Of a stretch of 64,000 nt of DNA, positions 55,995-64,000 are shown piece after piece. Numbering within the stretch: the first letter of the stretch is position 1; every line of letters begins with the position of its first letter. The translations under genes and the position numbers were made by a program. This DNA comes from Caballeronia sordidicola (lineage in GTDB: Bacteria; Pseudomonadota; Gammaproteobacteria; Burkholderiales; Burkholderiaceae): contig NZ_JNFG01000016.1 in the NCBI RefSeq assembly GCF_000729995.1, forward strand, positions 1-64,000. Direction: 5' to 3'. The notes under the pieces were generated by a model. The model was not told the DNA's origin and did no database searches. It saw only the letters and a list, made by a program, of their open reading frames with translations.

Positions 55995-56489
55995 TTACAA
56001 GACCTCAAACACGCTATAGACCGGTCCATTCGCGAACCGATGTCCCGTACCCACGGCGATGATCCGGTTCAGCCAATCGTACTTTCCGGTGGGTGCTTCG
56101 AACATCGGGTTGATCCGGAAGTAGTAGCTTGCCGGATCAACATCCTCGCCTTTTTCCAATCGTTGAATGACGTCAGCGGGGCCGTGTCGCAAGCCGCGAT
56201 ACGCCATCATGATGTTCACGCCATCGTCGGTTTGCAGGATCAGGCGCACGTCGAGCGTGGTGCTTGCGTCGCCGCGAACGGTTTGCCAGTCGGCGCCACC
56301 GTCCAGCACCTTGCCTGACAGCCGCTCGCCGGCAAACGTTCCTGACGGTACGATTCCCACGCGACGAAATGACCCCGGCGTTTCGCCGACAATCACTATC
56401 GGCTTGACGTCGAGCCGGATGACGAACAGAGGGCGGGTTTGCACGCTCTTGAGCGGCGTGGGGAGATCATCGAAAAGCGGAGTAGACAT
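55995..56489 (-). CDS. DUF3237 family protein
   Basis: A 164-residue beta-barrel-like protein of the DUF3237 family, with GIVPSGTFAGERLSGKVLDG and the C-terminal YDWLNRIIAVGTGHR. The function is unknown; it is often found with SDR and ring-cleavage genes. The start is either ATG 56489 or 56501. It is the last gene of the eight-gene minus-strand cluster. Confidence 0.8.
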   Translation of the reverse strand: MSTPLFDDLPTPLKSVQTRPLFVIRLDVKPIVIVGETPGSFRRVGIVPSGTFAGERLSGKVLDGGADWQTVRGDASTTLDVRLILQTDDGVNIMMAYRGLRHGPADVIQRLEKGEDVDPASYYFRINPMFEAPTGKYDWLNRIIAVGTGHRFANGPVYSVFEVL

Positions 56490-56572
56490 GGTGTTCACCA
56501 TCGCTATGGTGGGCAGCGTCGCCGGTCCGCATGACGAACCTGACCGGCTGCGTGTGCCTTTGATTGGGTGCG

Positions 56573-56893
56573 TTATTGAAGCGGCGAGAAGTCCGTGGGC
56601 CGCATGATCCGCGACTCCATGCTGAGGAGAATATCGAGCGCTTTCACCTTGCTGCCGAATGCCTGCCAGCGGCTGTCGGCAGCCATCCTGTCGCGGCGCT
56701 CAAGCCGGTCGTCCAGGCTCTTGTACGCCCAGATATGAACGATCTGGCTGATGTCGCCAATCTCGGTCGTGAAGAAGCCGATCAGTTCGCCGAGGAATTC
56801 CTTTTGAAGCGGCAGAGCCTCGCTTTTGTACAACGCAAGCCATTCAGCAGCGCGCAAAGGTTTGAAGGTATAGGTTCGGATTTCGTAAAGCAT
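56573..56893 (-). CDS. NIPSNAP family protein
   Basis: A 106-residue dimeric ferredoxin-fold protein of the NIPSNAP/DUF1330-like group: MLYEIRTYTFKPLRAAEWLA and QIVHIWAYKSLDDRLERR. Members often act on small aromatic or fatty substrates, but no activity can be assigned. It lies between an SDR gene and the DUF3237 gene. Confidence 0.82.
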   Translation of the reverse strand: MLYEIRTYTFKPLRAAEWLALYKSEALPLQKEFLGELIGFFTTEIGDISQIVHIWAYKSLDDRLERRDRMAADSRWQAFGSKVKALDILLSMESRIMRPTDFSPLQ

Positions 56894-56922
56894 CGGTTAT
56901 CTCCAGGGCAATAAAAAATCGG

Positions 56923-57672
56923 TTACGACGCGGTTCGTCCGCCATTGACCCTCAGCACTTCGCCGGTCATGAAGCTCGACTTGTCAGACGAAACGAACAC
57001 AATAGCGTCCGCGATTTCTTCGGGCGTACCAGCGCGTTTGAGCGGGACGGCCGCGAGAAAGGCCGCCTTGCGCTCCGGATCTGCGAGGAGCCGATTCAGC
57101 ATTGCCGTCTCCACGGGACCGGGGGCAACGGCATTGACGCGCACGCCGAACGCGGCAGCTTCGAGCGCGGCGGATTTCGTCAGGCCTTCGACCGCATGTT
57201 TGCTGGCCACGTAGAGGGACGCGCCTGCCGCGCCACGTGCGCCCATTGTCGACGAGATGTTGACAATACTTCCGCTGCCTTGCCCCGTCATCACGCGCAG
57301 TTCGTGTTTCATGGCCAGCAGCGTGCCGAGCACGTTGGTGTCGAAGACGGCTGCGTAGCGTTCGGGCGTCTGCTCCGTCACAGGCGCAGACTCGCCTTCG
57401 GAGCCTGCGGCGTTGACGGCGACGTCGAGCCGGCCGAAGCGGGCCACGGTGCCGTCGACGAGATTGCGGACATCGTCTTCGAAGCGGACATCCGCCTGAA
57501 GGAATTCAGCTTCTACGCCGAGTGCGATCAGTTCTGCGGCGAGCGTCCGGCCTTCTTCAACGCGGCGCCCCGACACGACGATCCGCGCATTGTCGCGGGC
57601 GAATGCAAAGGCGGCGGCGCGGCCAATGCCGGTCAGCGCGCCCGTGATAAGTACAACAGGAGGGTTAGACAT
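56923..57672 (-). CDS. Short-chain dehydrogenase/reductase
   Basis: A 249-residue classical SDR. TGALTGIG is the cofactor motif, NAAG is the structural motif, and catalytic Ser/Tyr/Lys are in SSTMGARG and YVASK. The basic residue after the first strand (SGRRVEEG) suggests NADP. It starts at ATG 57672. The substrate is unknown. Confidence 0.9.
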   Translation of the reverse strand: MSNPPVVLITGALTGIGRAAAFAFARDNARIVVSGRRVEEGRTLAAELIALGVEAEFLQADVRFEDDVRNLVDGTVARFGRLDVAVNAAGSEGESAPVTEQTPERYAAVFDTNVLGTLLAMKHELRVMTGQGSGSIVNISSTMGARGAAGASLYVASKHAVEGLTKSAALEAAAFGVRVNAVAPGPVETAMLNRLLADPERKAAFLAAVPLKRAGTPEEIADAIVFVSSDKSSFMTGEVLRVNGGRTAS

Positions 57673-57775
57673 TTCGTTTGCATATCCTTGATCGGGCAGT
57701 GCGAAAGCAAGTCTTGCTGATCGCACTGCCGCTCATGAGGTGCCGCCGCCCGTGACAGGACACCGGCGCTTTTGC

Positions 57776-58765
57776 TTACACGGTCACCACGATCTTTCCG
57801 AACTGACCATTGGTTTCCAGATAGCGATGCACGTCGACCATTTCGTCGAACGTGAACGTGCGATCGATCACCGGTTTGAGCGCGCCGCTTTCAAGCCCCT
57901 TCAGCACGTACTCCACCGCGGCCTTCCGACGTGTCTCATCGCCGCTCGTGAGCCAGATGTTGTGACCCTTGACGGTGATCATCTTGGCGATCATGTCAAG
58001 CGCAGGCAACGGCGTCACACTCGGGCTGAGCGCGCCGTAGATATACGCGATGCCCTGGAACGACAGCGCGGAAATCAGCTTCGGGAAGTTCGGACCGCCG
58101 ACCGGATCGAACACGACGCGCACACCCTGGCCGCCCGTGATGCGCGTGACTTCTTCGACCAGATCGGTCTCGTCCGTGACTATGACGTGCGCCGCGCCCG
58201 CATCGAGCAACTGCTGTTTCTTGTCGGCCGTGCGCGTAGTTGCGATGGACGTTGCGCCGGCGTAGTTGGCAATCTGGATCGCCGCGAGGCCGACGCTGCT
58301 CGACGCTGCCGGGATGATGACAAAATCGCCCTTGCCCACTTTTGCATCTTCGATGAGCGCGCCGTAAGCCGTCACGAACATCATCCAGACCGATGCTGCC
58401 TCGGCATACGAAAGCGATTCCGGATGCTTAACGACCGCGTGGGCCGGCGCAATGATCACTTCGCCGTATGTGTGGTACTGATTCATCGAGAACGACGGAA
58501 TCAGGTTGACCTTGTCGCCCGGCGCGAAGCCGGTCACGTCCTGGCCCACGGCGTCGACGATACCCGCCGCTTCGTACCCAAGACCGGCCGGGAACTTGAC
58601 GGGTTCGATGTACTCGTCCACGCGCCACATTGCCTCGGCGCGATTGATGCCTATCGCCTTGACGCTGATGCGAACTTCGCTTGGGCCCGGAGCGGGTACC
58701 TCTGCATCGACGAATTCAAGGACTTCGGGACCGCCGGCTTTAGCAAATTTGATCGTACGTGACAT
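57776..58765 (-). CDS. Zinc-free MDR quinone/enone reductase
   Basis: A 329-residue medium-chain reductase. It starts MSRTIKFAKAGGPEVLEFVD and has the cofactor region IPAASSSVGLAAIQIANYAG. No zinc-binding cysteines are visible. Together with the ene-reductase and GST it fits NADPH-dependent removal of reactive carbonyls. Confidence 0.88.
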   Translation of the reverse strand: MSRTIKFAKAGGPEVLEFVDAEVPAPGPSEVRISVKAIGINRAEAMWRVDEYIEPVKFPAGLGYEAAGIVDAVGQDVTGFAPGDKVNLIPSFSMNQYHTYGEVIIAPAHAVVKHPESLSYAEAASVWMMFVTAYGALIEDAKVGKGDFVIIPAASSSVGLAAIQIANYAGATSIATTRTADKKQQLLDAGAAHVIVTDETDLVEEVTRITGGQGVRVVFDPVGGPNFPKLISALSFQGIAYIYGALSPSVTPLPALDMIAKMITVKGHNIWLTSGDETRRKAAVEYVLKGLESGALKPVIDRTFTFDEMVDVHRYLETNGQFGKIVVTV

Positions 58766-58824
58766 GAAACTCTCCAGAGTAAATTGGGTTCAACTTGCGT
58801 TCATCCAGCGAAGCGCCGCTGGGT

Positions 58825-59940
58825 TCACACGGTTTCTGCTGCTTCAGCAGCAGGTAAATAAGCAGGAAAATCCGAGTAATGCTTTTCATCGCCGCCCCAG
58901 AACGCGGCGCGGACATACGGTGTAAGCGGCAGCTTGTGTTGCAGACGATACGGCAAATCAGGATTTGATGAGAAATGCCGGCCGAATGCGACCAGGTCTG
59001 CATCGCCGGACGCCAGAATTGCTTCGGCACTGTCGCCGTCGAAACCACCAGCCGCGATGATCGGACCCGAGAAGTGCGCACGGAGATACTTCGTTGCAAC
59101 AGGCGCCTGCCCTTCATGCAGCGTTTCATCGCCCTTGATGCGCGGCTCGATCACGTGCAGATACGCAATCTTGTATCCATCGAGCACCTTCGCGACGTAG
59201 CTGAAGGTTGCCTCGGGATTGCTGTCGGAGACGCCGCCCCATTCGCCTGACGGCGAGATGCGTACGCCAACGCGGTCTGCGCCCCACACGGAGATGAGCG
59301 CTTCAACAGCTTCGCGCAAGAAGCGGACGCGGTTTTCGATCGGGCCGCCGTAAGCGTCGGTGCGTTGGTTGGAGCCGTCCTGGATGAACTGATCCACCAG
59401 GTAGCCGTTCGCACCGTGGAGCTCGACGCCATCGAAACCGGCATCGAGCGCGCGTTGTGCCGCGACGCGAAACTCTTCAACAATGCCCGGAATCTCTTCA
59501 ATGCCAAGCGCCCGATGTGGCGAAGCGGGAACGAAGCCGTCCTTGGTCAGCGCGACGCCATCGAACGGAACGACCGAAGGCGCGAGCGGGTCAACACCGC
59601 CGGTCATCTCGACGTGGCTTTGACGGCCGCCGTGGATGAGCTGCATGAAGGCGCGGCCACCCTTGGCGTGAACGGCATTGGCGATCGCCTTCCAGCCTTC
59701 TGTCTGGCCGTCGTGATAGAAGCTCGCCGCGCCCAGGTACGAGCGGGCAGGGATCGAGATGCTGACGCCTTCAATGACTTCAAGCCCGCCATTCGATGCA
59801 CGCTGGCCGTAGAAGTCGGCCATCATCGGGCTGGGGATGTCGCCGGGCTGGATGGTGCGCAGGCGGGTCATCGGCGCAAGGACAACACGATGCGAGAGGG
59901 CATAGGCGCCAACTTTCTTGGGTGTGAACAAGTGAGCCAT
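58825..59940 (-). CDS. Old yellow enzyme-type ene-reductase, copy 2
   Basis: A 371-residue FMN-dependent TIM barrel of the OYE family: HRVVLAPMTRLRTIQPGDIP, LIHGGRQSH and LHGANGYLVDQFIQDGSNQR are FMN and substrate motifs. It is a paralogue of the gene at 43069, with a different C-terminus. It probably reduces enones or nitroesters with NADPH. Confidence 0.92.
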   Translation of the reverse strand: MAHLFTPKKVGAYALSHRVVLAPMTRLRTIQPGDIPSPMMADFYGQRASNGGLEVIEGVSISIPARSYLGAASFYHDGQTEGWKAIANAVHAKGGRAFMQLIHGGRQSHVEMTGGVDPLAPSVVPFDGVALTKDGFVPASPHRALGIEEIPGIVEEFRVAAQRALDAGFDGVELHGANGYLVDQFIQDGSNQRTDAYGGPIENRVRFLREAVEALISVWGADRVGVRISPSGEWGGVSDSNPEATFSYVAKVLDGYKIAYLHVIEPRIKGDETLHEGQAPVATKYLRAHFSGPIIAAGGFDGDSAEAILASGDADLVAFGRHFSSNPDLPYRLQHKLPLTPYVRAAFWGGDEKHYSDFPAYLPAAEAAETV

Positions 59941-60010
59941 GATCTTTCCTTTAGCGGGTAATCAAACGTGGATTTCTTACGCGCCGGTCCGTCAGCACGG
60001 CGCAAGAGTT

Positions 60011-60658
60011 TTATGCGCTGGCGCTCGGCCGGGCAGAGACCTCGTCGTACCATCGACGAAACGCCGTGTGCTCTGCCGGAATCGGCATCTTCAACGCGTT
60101 GGTTGCGAAGTCGACCGTGACCAGAGTGGTGATGTCCGCTGCCGAGAATTCATTGCCGGCTACGAATTGGACCGTCTCGAGCCGTTCATTGAAGTCGGTG
60201 TAGAAATTCGCCACGCGCTGTTTGCTACGCTCGACCAGTTCGGGAATCTGCTCATAGGCGTGGGGCCCGGACAGCGCGCGGCCCTTCAGTCCGGCTACCG
60301 CGTTGCGCACGCCTTCCATGACCGGCGCGAAGCCGTCCAGTTCTGCGCGGCGTTCCCACATTGCGACGAGCGCCTTCGACGCGGCCGTCGTCCCCAGCAA
60401 CGGGGTTTGGCGGTACGCTTCTTCCAGATAACGCCAGATGGCGAGCACTTCAGTAATGACCGTTCCATCGGCTAAAGCCAGTGCCGGCACCTGGCTGCGC
60501 GGATTGATTGCGCGGTAGGCGTCGGAGAACTGTTCCTTGGTTCCCAGGTCGACCGGCTTCATCGGGAGTTCAATACCCTTCTCCGCGATGAAGATGCGAA
60601 CACGGCGTGCGTTCGGCGAGCCTTTTGATTCGTACAATACGGGGGCGGCGGATGTCAT
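60011..60658 (-). CDS. Glutathione S-transferase
   Basis: A 215-residue GST with an N-terminal thioredoxin fold (SPNARRVRIFIAEKGIELPM, cis-Pro in QVPAL) and a helical C-terminal domain (about 95-215). It lies between the ene-reductase and SDR genes, consistent with conjugation of electrophiles. Confidence 0.9.
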   Translation of the reverse strand: MTSAAPVLYESKGSPNARRVRIFIAEKGIELPMKPVDLGTKEQFSDAYRAINPRSQVPALALADGTVITEVLAIWRYLEEAYRQTPLLGTTAASKALVAMWERRAELDGFAPVMEGVRNAVAGLKGRALSGPHAYEQIPELVERSKQRVANFYTDFNERLETVQFVAGNEFSAADITTLVTVDFATNALKMPIPAEHTAFRRWYDEVSARPSASA

Positions 60659-60751
60659 TTGAATCTTCCTTTATCGTGTTTCATTTAAATGTGGATACCT
60701 AAGCAATAAGGCTTTTCACCCACGCTGAAAATATGCTTGAACTGGTTCAGA

Positions 60752-61498
60752 TCAGAGCTTCGAGCCGCCGTCAACACTCAGCGTTTCGCCGGTAATCCAG
60801 CGAGCCGCATCCGATGCGAGAAACGCGACGGCACTGCCGATGTCATCGGGTTGCGCGACCCGCTTTAGCGCCTGCATGCCGATCGCAACCGCGCGTCCTT
60901 CTTCAGTCTTCGTGAAACTCGACATGTCGGTTGCGACCACACCGGGCGCCACCGCATTCACGCGAATACCGCGTTCGCCAAGTGCGGAGGCGAAATGCTT
61001 GACGAGGGTGTCGACCGCACCCTTGGTCGCTGCGTAAGCAGGCAGCTTGCCGACTACCGACTGCGCTGCGAGCGACGACAGCAGAACCACGCTGCTGCCT
61101 TTGCACATCACCGGCAGCAATTGCTGCACGAGGAAATAGGGCGCCCGCACGTTCACGGCGAACAGGTTGTCGAAATCTTCGACTGTCGTTTCCTCGATGC
61201 TCGCCGACTTCGAAACACCGGCGTTCGCCACCAGAATGTCCAGGCGATGGCCCACCACGGCGCGTACACGTTTGGCGAGCGTATGCGGGCCGTCTGCATC
61301 GCGCAGATTCGCTGCGACCTTTTGAGCGTTGCCGCCGGCCGCACGAATTTCGGCAACGACAGCATCCGCTTCTTTTTCTCCGCTACTGTAGTGAACCAGC
61401 ACTTGCGCGCCCTGGCTTGCCAGTGCAAGGGCACTAGCCCGGCCGATGCCGCGAGAAGCGCCTGTGACGAGAGCGGTCTTTCCGGTGAGGTTGGTCAT
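60752..61498 (-). CDS. Short-chain dehydrogenase/reductase
   Basis: A 248-residue SDR with the cofactor motif TGASRGIG, NAGV, and the catalytic Ser/Tyr/Lys (VVLLSSLAAQS, YAATK). It resembles FabG-like reductases. The start ATG 61498 has AGGAGTC upstream. Confidence 0.9.
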   Translation of the reverse strand: MTNLTGKTALVTGASRGIGRASALALASQGAQVLVHYSSGEKEADAVVAEIRAAGGNAQKVAANLRDADGPHTLAKRVRAVVGHRLDILVANAGVSKSASIEETTVEDFDNLFAVNVRAPYFLVQQLLPVMCKGSSVVLLSSLAAQSVVGKLPAYAATKGAVDTLVKHFASALGERGIRVNAVAPGVVATDMSSFTKTEEGRAVAIGMQALKRVAQPDDIGSAVAFLASDAARWITGETLSVDGGSKL

Positions 61499-61564
61499 GA
61501 TCAGACTCCTGTAGGTTGATTGAAAACGATCTGACGATTTCAGCGCACGAACATGAGCGATGGC

Positions 61565-62428
61565 TCAGGCGTGTTCGTCGCTCTCGGACAGGAACTGCGC
61601 CACATGCGTCACGAAGCGCTCGGGGTACTGATACAGCGAGCCGTGGTTCGCATCCGGGTAAATGATCAGCTGCGCGTTCGGAATGTTCTGCTGCAGGATC
61701 CACGAGTTGATCGAGTAGATGATTACGTCGTTATCGCCGTTGATCACGAGCGTGGGCTGAGCGAGCGCCGCCAGATAATCGAAAGGGTTCTCGCGCGGTG
61801 CGCCCCATTTGCCGAGTGCGGCGAGTTGCGCCGGTGCGACCTTATCGTTGGCTTCGGGGTCCCGGCCTTCGGTGCGCTCGCGAAAGCGCTGCAGGAACTT
61901 GCGGCCGGCTGCCTGGCTCGCATCCGACGGCGAGAAATGCACGCGAAGCCACAAGTGATCCGGCTCCTCGTAAGTCGCGCCGAAAATCTCCTGTGCTTCC
62001 GGCGTGAGCGATGCCATGCCTTCGCCGCTACGGGGGCCGGTACCCACCAATATTAGGCGGCGTACGAGTTGCGGTTCGGCCACCGCCAGTTCCTGTGCGA
62101 TCAGGCCGCCCATCGAAAAACCGAGCACGTCGACTTGCGTGATCCCGAGTGCCTTGATAAAGGCAGCAGCGTTGGCAGCCATCTCTTCAATTGACTGTGG
62201 TACCTCGCCTGACGTGCTGGAGATGCCGGCGTTGTTAAACAGGATCACTTCGCGACCCTGCGCAAGACCGTTGGTGACAGCCGGATCCCAGTGATCCATC
62301 GTGCCAGTGAAGTGGATGTTTAACACGAGCGGCACACCGCCTGTCTTGCCAAAGCGCCGATAGGCGAAGCGGATGCCGTTTGCGTCAATGAATTGCGTCG
62401 GGGCGGTTTGGTGCGTGTGGCTGGTCAT
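61565..62428 (-). CDS. Alpha/beta hydrolase
   Basis: A 287-residue alpha/beta hydrolase. Nucleophile Ser in GFSMGGL, acid in INGDNDVI and His in DANHGSLYQY are present, and the oxyanion region is NIHFTGTMDHW. The start is at ATG 62428 with GGAGAA upstream rather than in the longer open frame. It is the first gene of the eight-gene minus-strand cluster and is divergent from LysR 62611. Confidence 0.88.
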   Translation of the reverse strand: MTSHTHQTAPTQFIDANGIRFAYRRFGKTGGVPLVLNIHFTGTMDHWDPAVTNGLAQGREVILFNNAGISSTSGEVPQSIEEMAANAAAFIKALGITQVDVLGFSMGGLIAQELAVAEPQLVRRLILVGTGPRSGEGMASLTPEAQEIFGATYEEPDHLWLRVHFSPSDASQAAGRKFLQRFRERTEGRDPEANDKVAPAQLAALGKWGAPRENPFDYLAALAQPTLVINGDNDVIIYSINSWILQQNIPNAQLIIYPDANHGSLYQYPERFVTHVAQFLSESDEHA

Positions 62429-62574
62429 GACGATTCTCCGATATAGATGAAAGGCATGGAGCGGGTTGGATTTCGAGTCGTTGCGAGTGAAGTGGCTGTT
62501 GCCGGTTCGTCGCTGCCTGATGGGTAATGTAGTGGGGTCTTGCGTAAAGTAAAAAGACTTTGTAGGCTGGCGGG

Positions 62575-62591
62575 CATGCCTGTCAGGCATG
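62575..62591. promoter_or_regulatory. LysR operator, palindrome
   Basis: CATGCCTG (62575-62582) and CAGGCATG (62584-62591) are perfect inverted arms with one base between them, 20 bp before the LysR ATG. A second inverted repeat AAAGT-N6-ACTTT is at 62546-62561. They are candidates for autoregulation and for control of the divergent eight-gene cluster. Confidence 0.5.
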
Positions 62592-62610
62592 ACCAAATTG
62601 AAGGGAGCGT

Positions 62611-63501
62611 ATGGAGCTTCGACATTTGCGGTATTTCCTGGCCGTCGCGGAGACCGGCAGCCTGACCGTTGCGGCTGAGCGCCGCCTGCACACGTCGCAG
62701 CCGTCGCTTAGCCGGCAAATCCGTGATCTGGAAGACGAGGTTGGAGCGGAACTGTTCAACCGTAGTGCGCGTGGGGTTGAGCTGACGGCTGCGGGCAAGG
62801 CTTTCCTCGACCATGCACGGCTGGCGCTTACACAAGTCGATGCCGCGGTCGAGGCTGCGCGCCGCGCCGCGCAACCCACGAAACAGGTTTTCGCGCTCGG
62901 CTTCCTGACCGGTCAGGAAATGACCTGGCTGCCGCGCGCGATGCAGGTGCTGCGCGATGAACTGCCGAACATCGACGTGACGGTATCGAGCCACTATTCG
63001 CCGGACCTCGCCGATGCGCTCGCACGCGGCAAACTCGATCTCGCGTTTCTGCGTGCCGAACCGGGGTTTGATCTGAACTATCGCGTAGTCAGCCGCGAAA
63101 AGCTTATTGCGTTGATGCCAAGCGATCATCCGCTTACCGAGCGAAAAACGATCCGTCCAGAGGACTTCGCAGGCAAGCCCTTCATCATGGCTTCGAACAA
63201 GGCGACGGTGCTGCACGCTGTAATCGAGCGGTATCTGGAACAGAACGGGGTCAACATCACGCCCGAACACGGCGTCGACAATTTGGCGATGGCCATGTCG
63301 CTCGTCGCATCAACGCGCGGGCTGGCGCTGATGCCGGAGTATGCAAACAACCTCTTGCCGTGGTCGGTCGTCAGCCGCCCTCTTGAAGGTGAGACACCGA
63401 CGATCGATCTTGTTATCGGCTACAGCAAGTCGAACACCTCTCCCGTCCTGAAGCTGTTTCTGTCGAGAGCAGACGAGTTGATGATGCACGCTCCCACTTG
63501 A
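62611..63501 (+). CDS. LysR-family regulator
   Basis: A 296-residue LysR protein. The winged helix (about 1-60) includes FLAVAETGSLTVAAERRLHT, SQPSLSRQIR and LFNRSARGVELTAAG. The effector domain spans about 90-290. AAGGGAGCGT precedes the ATG at 62611. It is divergent from the hydrolase-led cluster and is the likely activator of that cluster. Confidence 0.9.
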   Translation: MELRHLRYFLAVAETGSLTVAAERRLHTSQPSLSRQIRDLEDEVGAELFNRSARGVELTAAGKAFLDHARLALTQVDAAVEAARRAAQPTKQVFALGFLTGQEMTWLPRAMQVLRDELPNIDVTVSSHYSPDLADALARGKLDLAFLRAEPGFDLNYRVVSREKLIALMPSDHPLTERKTIRPEDFAGKPFIMASNKATVLHAVIERYLEQNGVNITPEHGVDNLAMAMSLVASTRGLALMPEYANNLLPWSVVSRPLEGETPTIDLVIGYSKSNTSPVLKLFLSRADELMMHAPT

Positions 63502-63726
63502 TGCCGGTGAGCAAGCTGTGCGCGTGACACGCCCCGCCGCCGGGAGATGACAACAGCGTGTCCTGACAGGGGTCGTGTCTGTCTTGCTCCGTCATGTTGG
63601 ATGGTCGCCACCTGCTGGATCGATATCGACGCGACGGCGAAAAAATTACCGAACAACATAAATCGGGCCGCGAAGGTAGCCGGTCGCTGCCGCTGTTTCA
63701 TCGACTTGAGCCAGTGACGTAAAGCA

Positions 63727-63767
63727 TTGATCTAAGTCAACGTCGCCACGAGAGCGTCGCGTACGAT
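63727..63767 (+). promoter_or_regulatory. FNR-type class II promoter without a protein gene
   Basis: TTGATCTAAGTCAA (63727-63740) has one mismatch to the FNR palindrome. TACGAT (63762-63767) starts exactly 35 bp from the box start, so transcription should begin near 63775. No reading frame follows. Confidence 0.6.
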
Positions 63768-63774
63768 TTTTCGC

Positions 63775-63837
63775 TCAGTGTGGGTTTTAATCGGACCGTC
63801 GCATCAGGCTTGACCTTGTGGCGCGTCCGATTTTTTT
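63775..63837 (+). ncRNA. Predicted FNR-activated small RNA
   Basis: From the predicted start near 63775, a short stretch leads into a hairpin. Its lower stem is AATCGGAC (63789-63796) with GTCCGATT (63825-63832), then a bulge and five more pairs, closed by a 17-nt loop. Seven Ts (63831-63837) overlap the end of the 3' arm, as in intrinsic terminators. The RNA would be about 62 nt. It is comparable in logic, not in sequence, to the FNR-dependent sRNAs FnrS of E. coli and AniS of Neisseria. The targets are unknown. Confidence 0.5.
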
Positions 63838-63870
63838 ACCTATGCGTATCAATCCGGCGGTGCACGGAAA

Positions 63871-63890
63871 TTACCCGGCCGCTAACGCAG
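63871..63890 (-). repeat. Dispersed repeat overlapping the P450 stop
   Basis: TTACCCGGCCGCTAACGCAG matches the shortened repeat unit (ACCCGG ... CCGCTAAC) of 221-340 and 7849. The TAG stop of the edge gene lies inside CCGCTAAC, as it does for the cupin gene. Confidence 0.5.
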
Positions 63891-64000
63891 CGCCTTTAAC
63901 GATTCCACCCCTCGCAGGGTATTGCGTTGCCGCCACTGCAGCGCGTCGAGATTCGTGATGCGCAGGTCCGGCAGCCGCGAGATGAGGCTGCCGAGCCCCG
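63882..64000 (-). CDS. Probable cytochrome P450, C-terminus only
   Basis: A minus-strand frame enters from the right edge and ends at TAG 63882. The last 39 codons include ISRLPDLRITNLDALQWRQR and then NTLRGVESLKAL, which resembles the C-terminal tail of bacterial P450s (LRGxESL near the end). The haem-binding cysteine loop would be outside the window. The assignment rests on this tail only. Confidence 0.55.
   Translation of the reverse strand, partial: GLGSLISRLPDLRITNLDALQWRQRNTLRGVESLKALR

Larger units (their letters stand above)
63502..63881. other. Intergenic region holding an FNR promoter and predicted sRNA
   Basis: About 380 bp between LysR (ends 63501) and the probable P450 stop (63882). 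63502-63720 shows no supported feature. 63727-63837 holds an FNR box, a -10 and an intrinsic terminator but no protein gene. Confidence 0.5.

Overview
The window reads as high-GC beta-proteobacterial DNA, most likely Burkholderia sensu lato (Paraburkholderia or Caballeronia type). The grounds are the protein families, tight operons with four-base ATGA overlaps, an N-type ATPase operon and a block resembling the low-oxygen-activated (lxa) locus known from Burkholderia cenocepacia. The genus assignment is inferred from recall, not from a search.

Layout. 1-400: edge of a probable IS66-type transposase gene and three 40-bp tandem repeats. 0.4-15.3 kb: a mixed region with a YdeP/FdhF-type molybdoenzyme opposite a MocR regulator, a chemoreceptor, DUF1993, a cupin opposite a LysR, a diguanylate cyclase, a lipoprotein, an AI-2E-type permease and cbpA-cbpM. 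15.5-23.6 kb: a complete N-type ATPase operon (atpDCQRBEFAG), overlapping at its 3' end with an NRAMP-like transporter. 23.9-38 kb: acetate transporter, acetyl-CoA synthetase, an iron-sulfur FNR, two-component proteins, three universal stress proteins, alcohol dehydrogenase, OmpW and a CBS-BON protein. 38.4-41.3 kb: gadB-gadC. 42.1-45.1 kb: quinone oxidoreductase, ene-reductase and a divergent LysR. 45.3-54.9 kb: potassium uptake (KimA-like permease, kdpFABC without kdpDE, a PtsN-like EIIA protein and a truncated second KimA-like gene joined to a copy of the kdp upstream region). 55.2-63.5 kb: dienelactone hydrolase, then eight minus-strand genes with an electrophile-metabolism character and a divergent LysR. 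Right edge: the 3' end of a probable cytochrome P450 gene.

The strongest signal is regulatory. The FNR-type regulator at 27.6-28.4 kb keeps all four cluster cysteines and the E--SR recognition residues. FNR boxes (TTGAT-N4-ATCAA, exact or near) precede the N-ATPase operon, acs, two usp loci, adh, ompW, the CBS-BON gene and gadBC. In seven of nine cases a -10-like hexamer starts exactly 35 bp from the start of the box, the class II activation geometry. The seventh of these, at 63.7 kb, precedes no protein gene. It is followed by a hairpin with a seven-T tail, so it predicts an undescribed FNR-activated small RNA of about 62 nt.

Taken together the window looks like a low-oxygen and acid survival region: proton pumping (N-ATPase), proton consumption (GadBC), potassium retention (Kdp, KimA-like), acetate recycling (SatP, Acs) and universal stress proteins. 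Coordinates were read by eye, and no alignment or database search was run.
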